A DNA stretch of 64,000 nt from Buchnera aphidicola (Aphis nasturtii) (GCF_005083345.1 NZ_CP034888.1:186001-250000), one strand, 5' to 3'; shown: positions 40,964 through 51,619, counted from the stretch's first letter. Translations and numbers: made by a program. The notes: generated by a model not told the origin, from the letters alone.

Positions 40964-41770
40964 TTATATCGATTCTATCATTGGAATGTTTCTACCATGA
41001 TATATTTCTCTCATTTCTTTCCATAATAAATCCACAATATACGAAGACTCTTTTTTTGACAAATCTTGTACATTAATATTAAATAAATAATTTTGTAAAT
41101 TAAATTCCTTTAATAACATTCGAGTATGAAAAATATTTTCTTGGTATACATTTACATCAACCATTTCATACATAGATTTGATTTTATTAGACATAAAGTT
41201 TTGAATAGAGTTGATTTTGTGATCAATAAAATGCTTAATTCCATCGATATCTCTGGTGAACCCCCTAACTCGATATTCAATTGTCACTATATCTGATTCT
41301 AACTGATTTATAAGATAATTTAATGCGTTAAGTGGAGATATGATCCCACAGGTTGAAACTTCAATATCTGCTCGAAAAGTACAAATCCCACTTTGAGGAT
41401 GACTTTCGGGATATGTATGGACACAAATATGACTTTTGTCTAGATGAGCTAAAACAGAAGATGAAATAATATTTTTATTTTTTTTTTCAACGTCGACTGT
41501 ATCTAAAGTTATTGGTTCCTCACATACTAATATAGTCACACTAGCGCCTTGTGGATCATAATCTTGATGAAATATATTTAGCACATTAGCACCAATAATT
41601 GAACATGTTTTTTTCAATATTTTTGTCAATCGGATAGCATTATATTGTTCATCAATATATGCAATATAGCTATTTCTTGAGTTATTAGTATTTGCATAAC
41701 AAATATCATAGATACAAAAACTTAGGCTTTTTGTTAAATTATTAAAGCCATATAATTTTAGTTTTTGCAA
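40964..41770 (-). CDS. speD: S-adenosylmethionine decarboxylase proenzyme
   Basis: Pyruvoyl enzyme that makes decarboxylated SAM, the aminopropyl donor for spermidine. The 268 aa proenzyme (E. coli 264) has the self-cleavage site Lys-Ser in [15 protein letters not shown] (about residue 115), where the serine becomes the pyruvoyl group. Conserved [20 protein letters not shown] follows, and the protein ends [14 protein letters not shown]. It follows speE by 27 nt as in enterics and is last in the unit, facing lpd across the palindrome. Confidence 0.97.
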   Translation of the reverse strand: MQKLKLYGFNNLTKSLSFCIYDICYANTNNSRNSYIAYIDEQYNAIRLTKILKKTCSIIGANVLNIFHQDYDPQGASVTILVCEEPITLDTVDVEKKNKNIISSSVLAHLDKSHICVHTYPESHPQSGICTFRADIEVSTCGIISPLNALNYLINQLESDIVTIEYRVRGFTRDIDGIKHFIDHKINSIQNFMSNKIKSMYEMVDVNVYQENIFHTRMLLKEFNLQNYLFNINVQDLSKKESSYIVDLLWKEMREIYHGRNIPMIESI

Positions 41771-41797
41771 TTTAATTACTCTCCTATGAAAGGATTT

Positions 41798-42658
41798 CTA
41801 ACTTTCATTTAACATATTAATTATATATTGAGGCAAAGCAAAACTGCTTATATGTGTTTGAGGGTTATAGTAGTTAAAAATTAATTTTGTTTTTTTTATA
41901 CGAGATTTCAATTGTTCAATATGAGTTAAACGTAGTTTTATATTATCAGAGCCCCATGCAAACATCATTGTTCCTCCATAATAACTGGGAATTGCTGCTT
42001 GATAAAAACTAGTATCATAAAAATATTTTTTTAAATTTTTATAAGTTGAAACAATTTCATCTTTTTGAAAAAAAGAAATACCATTTTGTGCCACAAAAAT
42101 TCCATTTTTTTTAAGAATTTTTTTACAATATAAATAAAACTCTGAAATAAATAAATTTTTCCCAGGTCCAATTGGATCTGTGGAATCAGATATAATTAAG
42201 TCAAATTTATTAGTAGTTTTTTTGACAAAATGCAATCCATCATCAATGATGAGCTTTAAACGAGGGTCTTCATATGCATTATTACTATGTTTAGGGAAGT
42301 ATTTTTTACATAAATTAATAATATTAATATCAATTTCTACCATCGTAATATTATTAATATTTTTATGCCTACATAGTTCTCGTAATATACCTCCATCACC
42401 TCCACCTATTATTAATACATCTTTTATGTCTCCATGAGAAAATATAGGTATATGACTTAACATTTCATGATATATGAATTCATCTTTTTCTGTTGTTTGT
42501 ACAATATCATCTATTGTCATCATTTTACCCATAACTGAATTATTAAATATTTTAATGTCATGGTGTTTATTTTTTTCTTGATATAACATTTTATCAATTA
42601 AAAAATATTGTCCAAGATGACAATGAAGTTTTTCATGCCATATTTTGTTATTAATCAT
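41798..42658 (-). CDS. speE: spermidine synthase
   Basis: Transfers the aminopropyl group of decarboxylated SAM to putrescine, releasing methylthioadenosine. The start at 42658 gives 286 aa (E. coli 288) beginning MINNKIWHEKLH; an ATG 69 nt upstream would add an unrelated extension, and AAGGG stands before the chosen ATG. Motifs are VVQTTEKDEFIYHEM-like substrate residues, VLIIGGGDGGILRE (SAM-type Rossmann loop, about residues 83-96), the catalytic Asp region SDSTDPIGPG and PSYYGG. The by-product is degraded by mtnN, encoded next upstream. Confidence 0.96.
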   Translation of the reverse strand: MINNKIWHEKLHCHLGQYFLIDKMLYQEKNKHHDIKIFNNSVMGKMMTIDDIVQTTEKDEFIYHEMLSHIPIFSHGDIKDVLIIGGGDGGILRELCRHKNINNITMVEIDINIINLCKKYFPKHSNNAYEDPRLKLIIDDGLHFVKKTTNKFDLIISDSTDPIGPGKNLFISEFYLYCKKILKKNGIFVAQNGISFFQKDEIVSTYKNLKKYFYDTSFYQAAIPSYYGGTMMFAWGSDNIKLRLTHIEQLKSRIKKTKLIFNYYNPQTHISSFALPQYIINMLNES

Positions 42659-42865
42659 GGTATTTTTTACCCTTAAATATATTAATAATAAATTATTTAG
42701 TAATTGATTTTGAGTGTATTGAAACAATAGAGTTTGCTTTTAGATTTTTTAAAGAAGGATAATGATTTTTGTTAAATATTTTAAATATTGTATAATTATT
42801 TTTTTTTATTCAAAAATATTTAAATTTAATAAAGATTATCAAAAATATTAAAATAATTCTATTAT

Positions 42866-43582
42866 TTATTCAATAGATTCATAAAATTGTGTATTTTCTA
42901 ATATTAATTGAACTAAATTAAAAGATTGTAATGATGCAAGAGATATATTTTTGTTAAAATTTGATGTAGCTTGCGTATCAGATAGATCAGATATTGACTT
43001 GACAACAATTAATGGAATATTAAATTGATAACATACTTGAGCTATTGCTGTAGACTCCATTTCTACTGCGATCGCATAAGAAAATTGTAATTTTAATTTG
43101 TTAATAAAGTTTTCTCCTCTAACAAATGAATCTCCGGTAATAAGTAAACCTGTAGCAAATTTAAAGTTGAATTTTATAGCAGTTTCTATAAGAACATGAT
43201 ATAAATTTTTATTTATTTTAAAAGTTTTTGGGTATTGAGGTATTTGACCTCTAGCATATCCAAAATTTATTAAATTTACATCATAATAACATAACTTATT
43301 AGGAATTATAATATCTCCTATTTTTAACTCAGGATGTAAACTTCCTGCTGAACCGCTATTGATAATAATATTAATTTTAAAGAAATTTATAAGTATCATA
43401 GCTGCAATACTGGCTGAAACTTTGCCAATACCTGATTTTATTAAAAAAATATTATTTTTTTTAAATTTTCCTATATAAATTTGAAATTGTCCAATATTTT
43501 TTACTTGTTTATCAATTATAACTTTTTTAAATATTTTAATTTCTTGATCTATAGCGCCAATAATTCCAATATTTATATTCAT
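42866..43582 (-). CDS. mtnN: 5'-methylthioadenosine / S-adenosylhomocysteine nucleosidase
   Basis: Cleaves methylthioadenosine and S-adenosylhomocysteine to adenine plus the thio-sugar. The 238 aa protein (E. coli 232) has the general-acid Glu in GIIGAIDQEIKIF, NSGSAGSLHP (ribose/purine pocket), VEMESTAIAQV (ribose-binding Glu) and the catalytic Asp in SISDLSD. It lies just upstream of speE, whose product it removes; the two may be co-transcribed across a 207-nt AT-rich gap. erpA precedes it by 27 nt. Confidence 0.96.
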   Translation of the reverse strand: MNINIGIIGAIDQEIKIFKKVIIDKQVKNIGQFQIYIGKFKKNNIFLIKSGIGKVSASIAAMILINFFKINIIINSGSAGSLHPELKIGDIIIPNKLCYYDVNLINFGYARGQIPQYPKTFKINKNLYHVLIETAIKFNFKFATGLLITGDSFVRGENFINKLKLQFSYAIAVEMESTAIAQVCYQFNIPLIVVKSISDLSDTQATSNFNKNISLASLQSFNLVQLILENTQFYESIE

Positions 43583-43609
43583 ATTAATTATTTTTAATTA
43601 TTTAATTTT

Positions 43610-43960
43610 TTATATATTAAACGATGATCCACATCCGCATGTATTTTTTGCGTTTGGATTATACACTATAAACTTTGATCCTTCGAAATTTTCTATATAA
43701 TCTATTTTACCACCATTTAAATATTGTAAACTAATAGGGTCTACAATTAAAGAAACATCTCCTTCGTTAATTAATATATCGTCTTGATTTATTTTATCAT
43801 CTAAAACAAATTGATATTGAAACCCACTACATCCGCCTCCAAGAATATATATTCTTAATTTTAAGTGTTTATTTGTTTTAGTTAAAGTAAGGTGTTTAAT
43901 TTTTTTAATTGCATTTTTTGTTAATTTAATATGATTATTAATAATGTGTTTCACTTTCAA
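43610..43960 (-). CDS. erpA: iron-sulfur cluster insertion protein ErpA
   Basis: A-type carrier that delivers Fe-S clusters to apo-enzymes. The 116 aa product (E. coli 114) has the three cluster cysteines in the A-type pattern: one in [12 protein letters not shown] (about residue 44) and the CxC pair in NTCGCGSSF near the C-terminus. It is adjacent to mtnN, as in enterics after loss of yadS and btuF. It marks the boundary with the inverted dcw cluster. Confidence 0.96.
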   Translation of the reverse strand: MKVKHIINNHIKLTKNAIKKIKHLTLTKTNKHLKLRIYILGGGCSGFQYQFVLDDKINQDDILINEGDVSLIVDPISLQYLNGGKIDYIENFEGSKFIVYNPNAKNTCGCGSSFNI

Positions 43961-44072
43961 TATATTCTCGAAATATTTAGATATTGTTTAAAATAAGATA
44001 TCATATCTTATCATGAAATAAATAATTTAAAGAAATGAATATAGATTAAGTATAAATAATTTATTTAATCCT

Positions 44073-44103
44073 TGCGCCGATAGATTATTTTTTTATTGGC
44101 GCA
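44073..44103 (-). terminator. GC-rich stem-loop downstream of ftsZ
   Basis: 10-bp stem TGCGCCGATA / TATTGGCGCA with one G-U pair around an 11-nt T-rich loop, the only GC-rich patch in the 228-bp ftsZ-erpA spacer. It stands at the end of the dcw cluster. There is no clean T tract after it on the minus strand (GGATTAAAT follows), so it may be a processing or stability hairpin rather than a true intrinsic terminator. Confidence 0.5.
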
Positions 44104-44188
44104 GGTTAATTATATAATAAAAAATATAGAAAAATAATATAACTGAACTATATTTTATAGTTAAATTTTTTATTTTTCATTTGAAAAA

Positions 44189-45343
44189 TTAATCAGATCT
44201 TTTTCTAAGAAATGCAGGGATATCTAAATATTCTGGTTCTTTACGTTTTATTTGCTCTTTTTCTTTAATTTCATTTTTTATATGTTTTTTATCTAATATT
44301 GTAGATGACGTATTTAAATATTGATAACGATAATCCATTAATGTTTCTTTAGAAGATTTTTGTTTAATTTGATTAATATCTGAATATTTTTCCATTCCAA
44401 TTCCAGTTGCTACTACTGTTACGCGGAGTGTATCATTCATATCAGGATCTAAAGATGTTCCTATAACAACTGTCGCATTATCTGAAGCAAAAGATCTAAT
44501 AGTATTTCCGACAGTTTCAAATTCATCTAATTTTAAATCAAAACCAGCAGTAATATTAACTAAAACACCTCTGGCTCCTGATAAATCTATATCTTCTAAT
44601 AAAGGACTAGATATTGCTATTTCTGCAGCTTCTTCAGCGCGATTTTCTCCAGAAGATATTCCTGTTCCCATCATTGCATATCCCATTTCAACCATCACAG
44701 TTCGAACGTCAGCAAAATCTACATTCATAAGACCAGGCCTTGTAATGAGTTCAGCAATACCTTGTACAGCACCTTTTAATACATTGTTTGCCGCACCGAA
44801 AGCATCTAATAAAGAAATACCCCGACTGAGTACTTTAAGTAATTTATCGTTTGGTATTGTAATTAAGGAATCTACATATTTTGATAATTCAATAACTCCT
44901 TGATCAGCTACAATCATTCTTTTTTTACCTTCAAAATTAAAAGGTTTTGTTACTACTGCTACAGTTAAAATACCTAATTCTTTTGCAATTTCCGCTACCA
45001 CTGGTGCAGCCCCAGTTCCAGTTCCTCCTCCCATTCCAGCAGCTATAAAAACCATATCAGAACCATCTAATGCTGATTTTAATAGTTCTTTATCTTCTTC
45101 TGCTGAATTTCGTCCAATTTCTGGATTTGCTCCAGCTCCTAGTCCTTTAGTAATATTATTTCCTATTTGAATAGTTTGTCCTACTTCTATTTTTCTTAAA
45201 GCTTGGGCATCAGTATTAATAGCAAAAAATTCTACACCTTCAATACGTTCTCTAACCATATATTCTACTGCATTGCCACCACCTCCGCCAACTCCAACTA
45301 CTTTAATTATTGCATTATTACTTAATTCTACAGGTTCAAACAT
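44189..45343 (-). CDS. ftsZ: cell division GTPase FtsZ
   Basis: Tubulin homologue forming the division ring. The 384 aa protein (E. coli 383) has [14 protein letters not shown] at the N-terminus, the tubulin signature [10 protein letters not shown] (about residues 105-114), the T7 loop NVDFADVR with the GTP-hydrolysing Asp, and the C-terminal peptide [12 protein letters not shown] that binds FtsA and other partners. It is intact, with no long homopolymer break. It ends the dcw cluster; lpxC, which follows it in enterics, is absent. Confidence 0.98.
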   Translation of the reverse strand: MFEPVELSNNAIIKVVGVGGGGGNAVEYMVRERIEGVEFFAINTDAQALRKIEVGQTIQIGNNITKGLGAGANPEIGRNSAEEDKELLKSALDGSDMVFIAAGMGGGTGTGAAPVVAEIAKELGILTVAVVTKPFNFEGKKRMIVADQGVIELSKYVDSLITIPNDKLLKVLSRGISLLDAFGAANNVLKGAVQGIAELITRPGLMNVDFADVRTVMVEMGYAMMGTGISSGENRAEEAAEIAISSPLLEDIDLSGARGVLVNITAGFDLKLDEFETVGNTIRSFASDNATVVIGTSLDPDMNDTLRVTVVATGIGMEKYSDINQIKQKSSKETLMDYRYQYLNTSSTILDKKHIKNEIKEKEQIKRKEPEYLDIPAFLRKRSD

Positions 45344-45392
45344 AATTTAATTCCATTGTCTATCTTGAATTTTAGAGATATATAAAATTGAT

Positions 45393-46649
45393 TTAAAATT
45401 CTTTTTTAAACCAATTATTAATTTGTTTAAACCATTTTTCAATAAAAGAACTTTCTTTTTTTATATTTTCAGATTGCAAGTAAAATTCTTTTCCATAGTG
45501 TAATAAGCCCACTACTGTTGAATAATGTGGTTCATTTATATTTTCTGTTAGTCCGGAAATATTTATAGGTTTAGCAATACGAACTTTATTTTGAAAAATT
45601 TTCTCTGCACATTTTCTTATTAATGAAATAGTTGAAGCACCTCCTGTTAGTACTATACCACTGGATAATTGATTTTTCCTTCCTTCTTGATAAAGTTTAT
45701 TTTGTACATAAATAATTCTATTATTAATTAAAGTTAATAGTTCATTATACCTTGATTCAATTACTTCTGAAACGGTATTAAATTGTAAGTTTTGAAATAA
45801 ATTTTGATTTTTTTCAGACAGTTCAGTATTACTTAATGAGTCTATATTCGTTTTTAGTGCAGATTCATAATTGATTTTTATGATTTCTGAATCAGAATAA
45901 GAAGTATTAAATGCATATGCAATATCTTTAGTAACAATATTTCCTGCATATGGAATAACTTGACTATCTTGTATAAATCCATCGATATATGTAGAAAAAT
46001 CTATTGTTCCTCCTCCTATATCAATCATACATACACCTAATTTACATTCTTCTTTACTTAACACAGATTTACTAGATGCAAGACCTGAAAAAATTACTTG
46101 ATCAACTTTGATATTGCATGTTTCTACTGCTTTAATAATATTTTTAGCTATATTTTGATGACAAGTAATCAAATGAACTCTTACTTGCATTCTTGTACCT
46201 GATAAACCTATTGGATTTTTTATTCCAGACTGTTGATCAATTGAATATTCTTGTGGAATAACATGTAATATGTGATGCTCATGAAGAATTTTAACTGATT
46301 TAGCAGTATGTATTACATTTTCTATATCTTCTTTTGTAACTTCATCTTCAGAAATTGGAACTATTCCAATTTCATTTTGACAATTAATGTATTTACTAGA
46401 TAAAGATAGATATACAGAAGTAATATTACAATTAGCCATAGTTTCAGCTTGATAAATAGATTCTTGTATACATGAAACAACTGCATCTAAATTATTAATT
46501 CTTCCTTTATCTATTCCTTTTGATTTGCATATTCCTATTCCAATTATGTTTATTTTATTATCTATTGAAATTTCACCTACTAAAGTAACTACTTTAGTAG
46601 TGCCTACTTCTAGTCCTACTACCAATTTTTTATTTGTTGATATAATCAT
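45393..46649 (-). CDS. ftsA: cell division protein FtsA
   Basis: Actin-like protein that tethers FtsZ to the membrane. The 418 aa product (E. coli 420) shows VVGLEVGTTKVVTLVGE (phosphate-1), VCMIDIGGGTIDFSTY (phosphate-2), VLTGGASTISLIRKCAEK (adenosine site) and a C-terminal amphipathic membrane helix, FIEKWFKQINNWFKKEF. It is 49 nt upstream of ftsZ. The ftsQ gene that normally precedes it is missing. Confidence 0.97.
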   Translation of the reverse strand: MIISTNKKLVVGLEVGTTKVVTLVGEISIDNKINIIGIGICKSKGIDKGRINNLDAVVSCIQESIYQAETMANCNITSVYLSLSSKYINCQNEIGIVPISEDEVTKEDIENVIHTAKSVKILHEHHILHVIPQEYSIDQQSGIKNPIGLSGTRMQVRVHLITCHQNIAKNIIKAVETCNIKVDQVIFSGLASSKSVLSKEECKLGVCMIDIGGGTIDFSTYIDGFIQDSQVIPYAGNIVTKDIAYAFNTSYSDSEIIKINYESALKTNIDSLSNTELSEKNQNLFQNLQFNTVSEVIESRYNELLTLINNRIIYVQNKLYQEGRKNQLSSGIVLTGGASTISLIRKCAEKIFQNKVRIAKPINISGLTENINEPHYSTVVGLLHYGKEFYLQSENIKKESSFIEKWFKQINNWFKKEF

Positions 46650-47003
46650 TCTTTATTAGCCTATACTATATTTTTTAAATTATTAATTTTTTGTTGTAAA
46701 TTAGGATTTCTAATATTTTATATTATAGTTATTTGACATCAACAATGTTTTTAAAATTGTTTATTTAGACAGAAATAAGTTTTAAAAATTTATTTTTTAA
46801 AAATTATTTTATATAATATTTGTTTAAAAAAAGTAAATTATTTAAATATATAAATATTATTAAATAAAATTTTTAATTTATTATACTTTATAAATTATAA
46901 AATGTTGTTTTTACATAAGTTTATTAAGTAGTAGCAAACTTTTCATTTTATATAATTTTAATATTTTTAATATATTTTAAATTATAATATTAATAAGTTT
47001 CTA
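46650..47003. other. 354-bp gene-free spacer where ftsQ would be
   Basis: In enterics ftsQ lies between ddlB and ftsA. Here the interval is very AT-rich with stops in all frames and no recognisable POTRA or transmembrane remnant. It may contain a promoter for ftsA-ftsZ. I see no ordered structure. Confidence 0.6.
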
Positions 47004-47936
47004 TTAACTATTTAATATAATAGTTTTATTTAAAATTTTTAGTACTAGTTCGTCAAATGATATACCTATAGTATTTGCAGATATTGGAAGTAAACTGCGA
47101 TGTGTCATCCCGGGAATAGTATTTATCTCTAATAACCAAAATTTATTATTATTATCTAATATTACATCAATTCTACCACATCCGTTACATCCTAACGTAC
47201 TCCAAGCTTTTTTTACTATTTTTTTTAATTTTTTTTCTTGTTTTAAATTTAATCCACTTGGACATAAATATTTAGTAGAAGATAATTCATATTTTGAGGA
47301 GTAATCATAAAAATTATTTTTTGTGATAATTTGAATAGAAGGTAGTATTTCTTCGCCAAGAATTGATACCGTATATTCTTTTCCTTTTACGAATTTTTCT
47401 ACTAAGATATTATTGCTATAATTAAATGCTATTTCAATTGCATTTTTTAATTGATCTTTGAAATAAACTAATGTAATTCCTATGCTTGATCCTTGATTAT
47501 TTGGTTTAACTAAAAGAGGGTATTCTAATTTATCAGATTTTTTTATTAAGAAAGCATCTGAATTTTTTAAAAGATCTTTTTTTTCAATGTATATATCCGG
47601 TAATACAGGAAGACCAACAGATTTCCATAGTAATTTAGTTTTTTTCTTATCTAAAGAAATAGAAGATGCCATAATCCCACTTCCAGTATAAGGAATATTT
47701 AAATATTCTAAAATCCCTTGAATACTACCATCTTCACCTCCTTTTCCATGAAGTGCTATATATGCAATGTTAAACTGTTGTTGTTTTAATTGCATAATAG
47801 GAAAATCACGTGTATCAAATGGATACGCATTAATACCAGATCGAATTAAGCTTTGTAGAATCGCATATCCTGATGCTATTGATATTTTCCTTTCTGTAGA
47901 ATTACCGCCTAATAATACTGCTACTTTTTTTTTCAT
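47004..47936 (-). CDS. ddlB: D-alanine--D-alanine ligase
   Basis: ATP-grasp ligase making the D-Ala-D-Ala dipeptide for peptidoglycan precursors. The 310 aa protein (E. coli DdlB 306) has VLLGGNSTERKISIASG at the N-terminus, LHGKGGEDGSIQG, VKPNNQGSSIGI, and the C-terminal metal-binding WLLEINTIPGMTHRSLLP. Its product is added by MurF, encoded at 54 kb. It follows murC by 12 nt. Confidence 0.97.
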   Translation of the reverse strand: MKKKVAVLLGGNSTERKISIASGYAILQSLIRSGINAYPFDTRDFPIMQLKQQQFNIAYIALHGKGGEDGSIQGILEYLNIPYTGSGIMASSISLDKKKTKLLWKSVGLPVLPDIYIEKKDLLKNSDAFLIKKSDKLEYPLLVKPNNQGSSIGITLVYFKDQLKNAIEIAFNYSNNILVEKFVKGKEYTVSILGEEILPSIQIITKNNFYDYSSKYELSSTKYLCPSGLNLKQEKKLKKIVKKAWSTLGCNGCGRIDVILDNNNKFWLLEINTIPGMTHRSLLPISANTIGISFDELVLKILNKTIILNS

Positions 47937-47948
47937 ATTGTCACTTTT

Positions 47949-49381
47949 TTATTTTTTAATAAAAATTTTATTAGCTATTTTTGCTATATCTCCAGCACCT
48001 TGTATTAAAATAATATCATTTCCGCTTAGATAAGGAATAACTGAATCTAGTATTAATTTATAATGTTTAATTAGAACTATATTCATTTCTTTTGTTTTTT
48101 TTATATCAATTAACAGTGATTTGCTCTCTGCTCCAGCAATAATATTTTCATTGGCAGAATAAACATTCAATATTAATAGTGTATCTACTCGGGATAAAAT
48201 CCTCACAAAATCATTATATAAATTATGTGTTCTTGTGTATCGATGAGGCTGAAAGATCATTATTAAATTTTTTTCAGGCCAACTAGTTCTTATTGTTTTA
48301 ATATTTTCAGATAACTCAGTAGGATGATGTCCATAATCATCTATTAACATGATATTTTTTTTTAAAATATTATTTTTTTTTATTGAGATTTTTCCAAGAT
48401 ATTCAAATCTTCTATAAGTACCTTGAAAATTTTTTAATGATTTTAAAATTATTTGATCAGATATTTTTTGATTTGCAGCTATTGCTATTGCAGCTGTTGC
48501 ATTTAAGGCATTATGTTTTCCAGGTATTTTTAAAATCACTTCTAAATTAGATTGATTTTTTCGAACCAAAGTAAAACGAGAAATAAAATCATTTTGTTGA
48601 TAGCAAGAAATATGAATTTCAGCATTTTTATTGAATCCGTATGTAATTATTTTACATTTTATTTTTGGCATTATATCTTGTATAGCAGCATTATCGATGC
48701 ATAATATAACAGTACCATCTGAGGGAATTATATTTATAAATTTTAAAAATGAATTTTTTAATAAATTAAAATCATTATTATAATAATTCATATGATCAGG
48801 TTCAATATTTGTTACAATAATATTTTTTGGAGTTAAATAAAGAAACGAACTATCACTTTCGTCTGCTTCTGCGATTAGATAATCAGAACATCCTAATTTG
48901 GAATAAGAATTAATTGATTTTATTAAGCCACCATTAATAATAGTAGGATCTAATTTATTTTCATTAAATATATCAAAAATCATTGCAGTAGTAGTTGTTT
49001 TTCCATGTGTACCAGAAATAGCTATTCCAAATTTATCTCGCATTAATATTTGTAACATTTCTGCTCTTAATAATATAGGAATTTTTTTTTTTTTCCTTCT
49101 ATAATTTCTTCATTATTTAGTGAAATAGAACTAGATATAACAATTAAATCAATATTTTTAATATTTTTTTTAGAATGATTAAAATAAACAATTGCTCCTA
49201 ATTTTATTAATTTTTTTGTAATTTCAGTTTTCAATATATCTGAACCACTAATTTTATATCCTAATTGTAATAAAATCAAAGCAATTCCATTCATTCCAGA
49301 ACCTCCAATACCTATGAAATGAATATTATTAAATGATTTTTTTTTAAAGAAATTATGTGTTTTTATATTTATTGTATTCAT
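47949..49381 (-). CDS. murC: UDP-N-acetylmuramate--L-alanine ligase, frameshifted in a 13-A run
   Basis: Adds L-Ala to UDP-MurNAc, the first peptide-stem step. Reading from 49381 gives the family N-terminus with [15 protein letters not shown] and ISGSD, then a run of thirteen A (49082-49094 on the plus strand, read as T) shifts the frame into a stop (KKKKFLYY). With fourteen A it continues [14 protein letters not shown] into an open 369-codon frame containing the ATP loop [25 protein letters not shown] and DDYGHHPTE. The restored length is 477 aa (E. coli 491). The two pieces are not separate genes. Function depends on slippage or on a sequencing correction. Confidence 0.9.
49082..49094 (-). 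other. poly(A)13 frameshift site in murC
   Basis: Thirteen A on the coding strand; 11 or 14 would join the two open parts of murC. The same length and same one-base deficit as in mutT. Confidence 0.9.
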
Positions 49382-49405
49382 TTTATATATTTAGTTATCA
49401 AGAAT

Positions 49406-50467
49406 TTATTTTTTAGAAATATTTTGAATTATTTTGAAAATTTTTTTTGTAGAGTTTCCAACTCTCAAAGAAAATGCTTTTTCTGCCATTACGAGTAATT
49501 TTTTTCTATTTAAAGAGTTTAATATTTTTAATATTACATTTATATTAAATGCAGATTGATTAATAATTTTTGCAGCACCATTATCTTCTAAATCTTGTGC
49601 ATTTAACAATTGTTGCTGATCTTTATGTGGATATGGTATAAAGATTGCACCGAGTCCTACAGTGGTAATTTCGCTTATGGTTAATGCACCAGAACGAGAT
49701 ATAATTACATCAGCCCATGTGTACGCAGAAGCTATATCTTCGATAAAAGCGTTAATTATATGTTCATATAATCCGTACTTTTGATATTTTTTTTTCGTTT
49801 TTTCTAGCTCATTTTTCCCTGTTTGATGCCAAATAACAATTTTAGATTTTAAAAAAAATGATATTTTAGGTAAAATACTGTTAAAAATAGATGCGCCTTG
49901 ACTTCCTCCAATAATTAATATTCTTAGAGGACCAGATCTATTTTTAAAGCGGTTAATAGGAGCTGGAATGTTTATAATATCTTCACGTACTGGATTGCCT
50001 ACAATTTCAGCGTTAGGTAAAGACCCTGGAAAAGCTTGCATGTTTTTTGTAGATATTTTAGATAGTAATTGGTTTGTAAGACCTGGGATTTTATTTTGTT
50101 CGTGTAAAATAAAAGGAATTTTTGAAGTCCATGCTGCTATTCCTCCAGGTCCAGATACATACCCTCCCATACCTAATATAATATTTGGTAAATAACTATT
50201 GATAATTTTTTTAATTTTCCAATAAGATTTAAATATATGTATTGGAGCAGAAATTAAAGTTTTTAAATTAGCGTTTCTTAATCCATTTATTTGAATGAAA
50301 TGAATTTTAATATTATGTTTAGGCACAATATCTGATTCTATTTTATTTCTTGTTCCTATCCAGTTCACATTCCATCCATGTTTAATTAAGTATCTTGCTA
50401 TAGTAATAGCTGGAAATACATGTCCACCACTACCACCTGCTATAATTATAATTTTTTTGGAACTCAT
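49406..50467 (-). CDS. murG: UDP-GlcNAc--lipid I transferase MurG
   Basis: Adds GlcNAc to lipid I on the inner face of the membrane to give lipid II. The 353 aa product (E. coli 355) has the G-loop [13 protein letters not shown] (residues 7-19), [24 protein letters not shown] and the UDP-sugar region [11 protein letters not shown] followed by [12 protein letters not shown]. Its start overlaps the ftsW stop by 4 nt (ATGA), indicating translational coupling. murC follows after 24 nt. Confidence 0.97.
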   Translation of the reverse strand: MSSKKIIIIAGGSGGHVFPAITIARYLIKHGWNVNWIGTRNKIESDIVPKHNIKIHFIQINGLRNANLKTLISAPIHIFKSYWKIKKIINSYLPNIILGMGGYVSGPGGIAAWTSKIPFILHEQNKIPGLTNQLLSKISTKNMQAFPGSLPNAEIVGNPVREDIINIPAPINRFKNRSGPLRILIIGGSQGASIFNSILPKISFFLKSKIVIWHQTGKNELEKTKKKYQKYGLYEHIINAFIEDIASAYTWADVIISRSGALTISEITTVGLGAIFIPYPHKDQQQLLNAQDLEDNGAAKIINQSAFNINVILKILNSLNRKKLLVMAEKAFSLRVGNSTKKIFKIIQNISKK

Positions 50468-51619
50468 TTATAATTTTCCTTAGGTAAAGCTTGATTTTCA
50501 CTTAATCTTGATTCAAAATCAATTCGTAATAAAATACAAATAGCTATTAAATTAACAATTAAGCTTGAACCTCCATAGCTAATTAATGGTAAAGTTAAAC
50601 CTTTAGTTGGCAATATTCCAGTCACCGCTCCAATGTTAATTAGTGTTTGAAAACTAAACCATAAACCAATAGAACAAGCTAAAAAACCTGAAAAAATTTC
50701 TTTTTTTTCTAAAGATTTTTGCCCAATATACATGGCTCGAAAAGAAATAATAAAAATAGTTAATAATATTAAAAAACAGCCTATATAACCTAATTCTTCT
50801 CCTATAATAGAAAATATAAAATCACTATGAGCTTCGGGTAAATAATTTAGTTTTTGTATTGAATTTCCTAAGCCTTGTCCAAAAAAATGACCTCTTCCCA
50901 AAGCTATCAATGATTGTGTTAATTGGTATCCATTTCCAAATGGATCTTTCCAAGGATTCCAAAATGATAATACTCTATTAATGCGATATGGTTTTATTAA
51001 GATTAAGAATATTATTATTAGTGAAACTATAATAATAATTGAAAAAAATTGTTTTATTTTTGCCCCGGAAAGAAATAAAATTGATAAAGTAGTAAGAAAT
51101 AAAACAACTACCGTTCCCAAATCAGGCTCTGCTAATAAAAGAACTGATTGCAAAGTAATAATACACATGGGTTTAAAAAATCCCCAAAAATTATTATGTA
51201 CCTCTTTAATTTTTCTTGAAAGGTAATTAGAAATGTAAAGAAAAGAAGAAATTTTACATATTTCAGAGGGTTGTATATGCAATATACCTATGTTGATCCA
51301 TCTATAAGATCCATGTACTGATTTGCCTAGTAAAAGTACAAAAATAAGTAGTGAAGTTGAAAATATTAATATAAAATTACTATATTTTTTCCAAAAAATA
51401 ACAGGGATTCGTAAAATGAATAAAGATAATAAAAATATTAGAGCAAAGTAAAACACTTCCCTTTTTGCAAAAAAAAATGGATCTTTATATAAACTTTGTC
51501 CTATAGGTATAGATGTAGATATTACCATGATTAATCCAGTAATACATAAAGCTAAAGTTAACCATACTAGTAATCTATCATATAATATAATATTTTTTTT
51601 TTATTTTTTTTGAAAACAT
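50464..51619 (-). CDS. ftsW: septal peptidoglycan polymerase FtsW (SEDS), frameshifted near its start
   Basis: Multi-pass SEDS glycosyltransferase that works with FtsI. Conserved parts include [16 protein letters not shown], the catalytic-region [55 protein letters not shown] and [14 protein letters not shown]. The expected start is ATG 51619, which overlaps the murD stop (TAATG) and has AAAGGA upstream. From it a 10-A run (51593-51602) puts the frame out by one; nine (or twelve) A gives MFSKKIKKN then [20 protein letters not shown], the missing first membrane helix, and 384 aa (E. coli 414). Without correction the first in-frame ATG is at 51528 and helix 1 is lost. Confidence 0.85.
51593..51602 (-). 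other. poly(A)10 frameshift site in ftsW
   Basis: Ten A on the coding strand; 9 or 12 would restore the frame between ATG 51619 and the body of ftsW. Unlike the other five sites, the run is one base too long or two too short. An A8 run lies next to it, separated by a single T. Confidence 0.8.
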
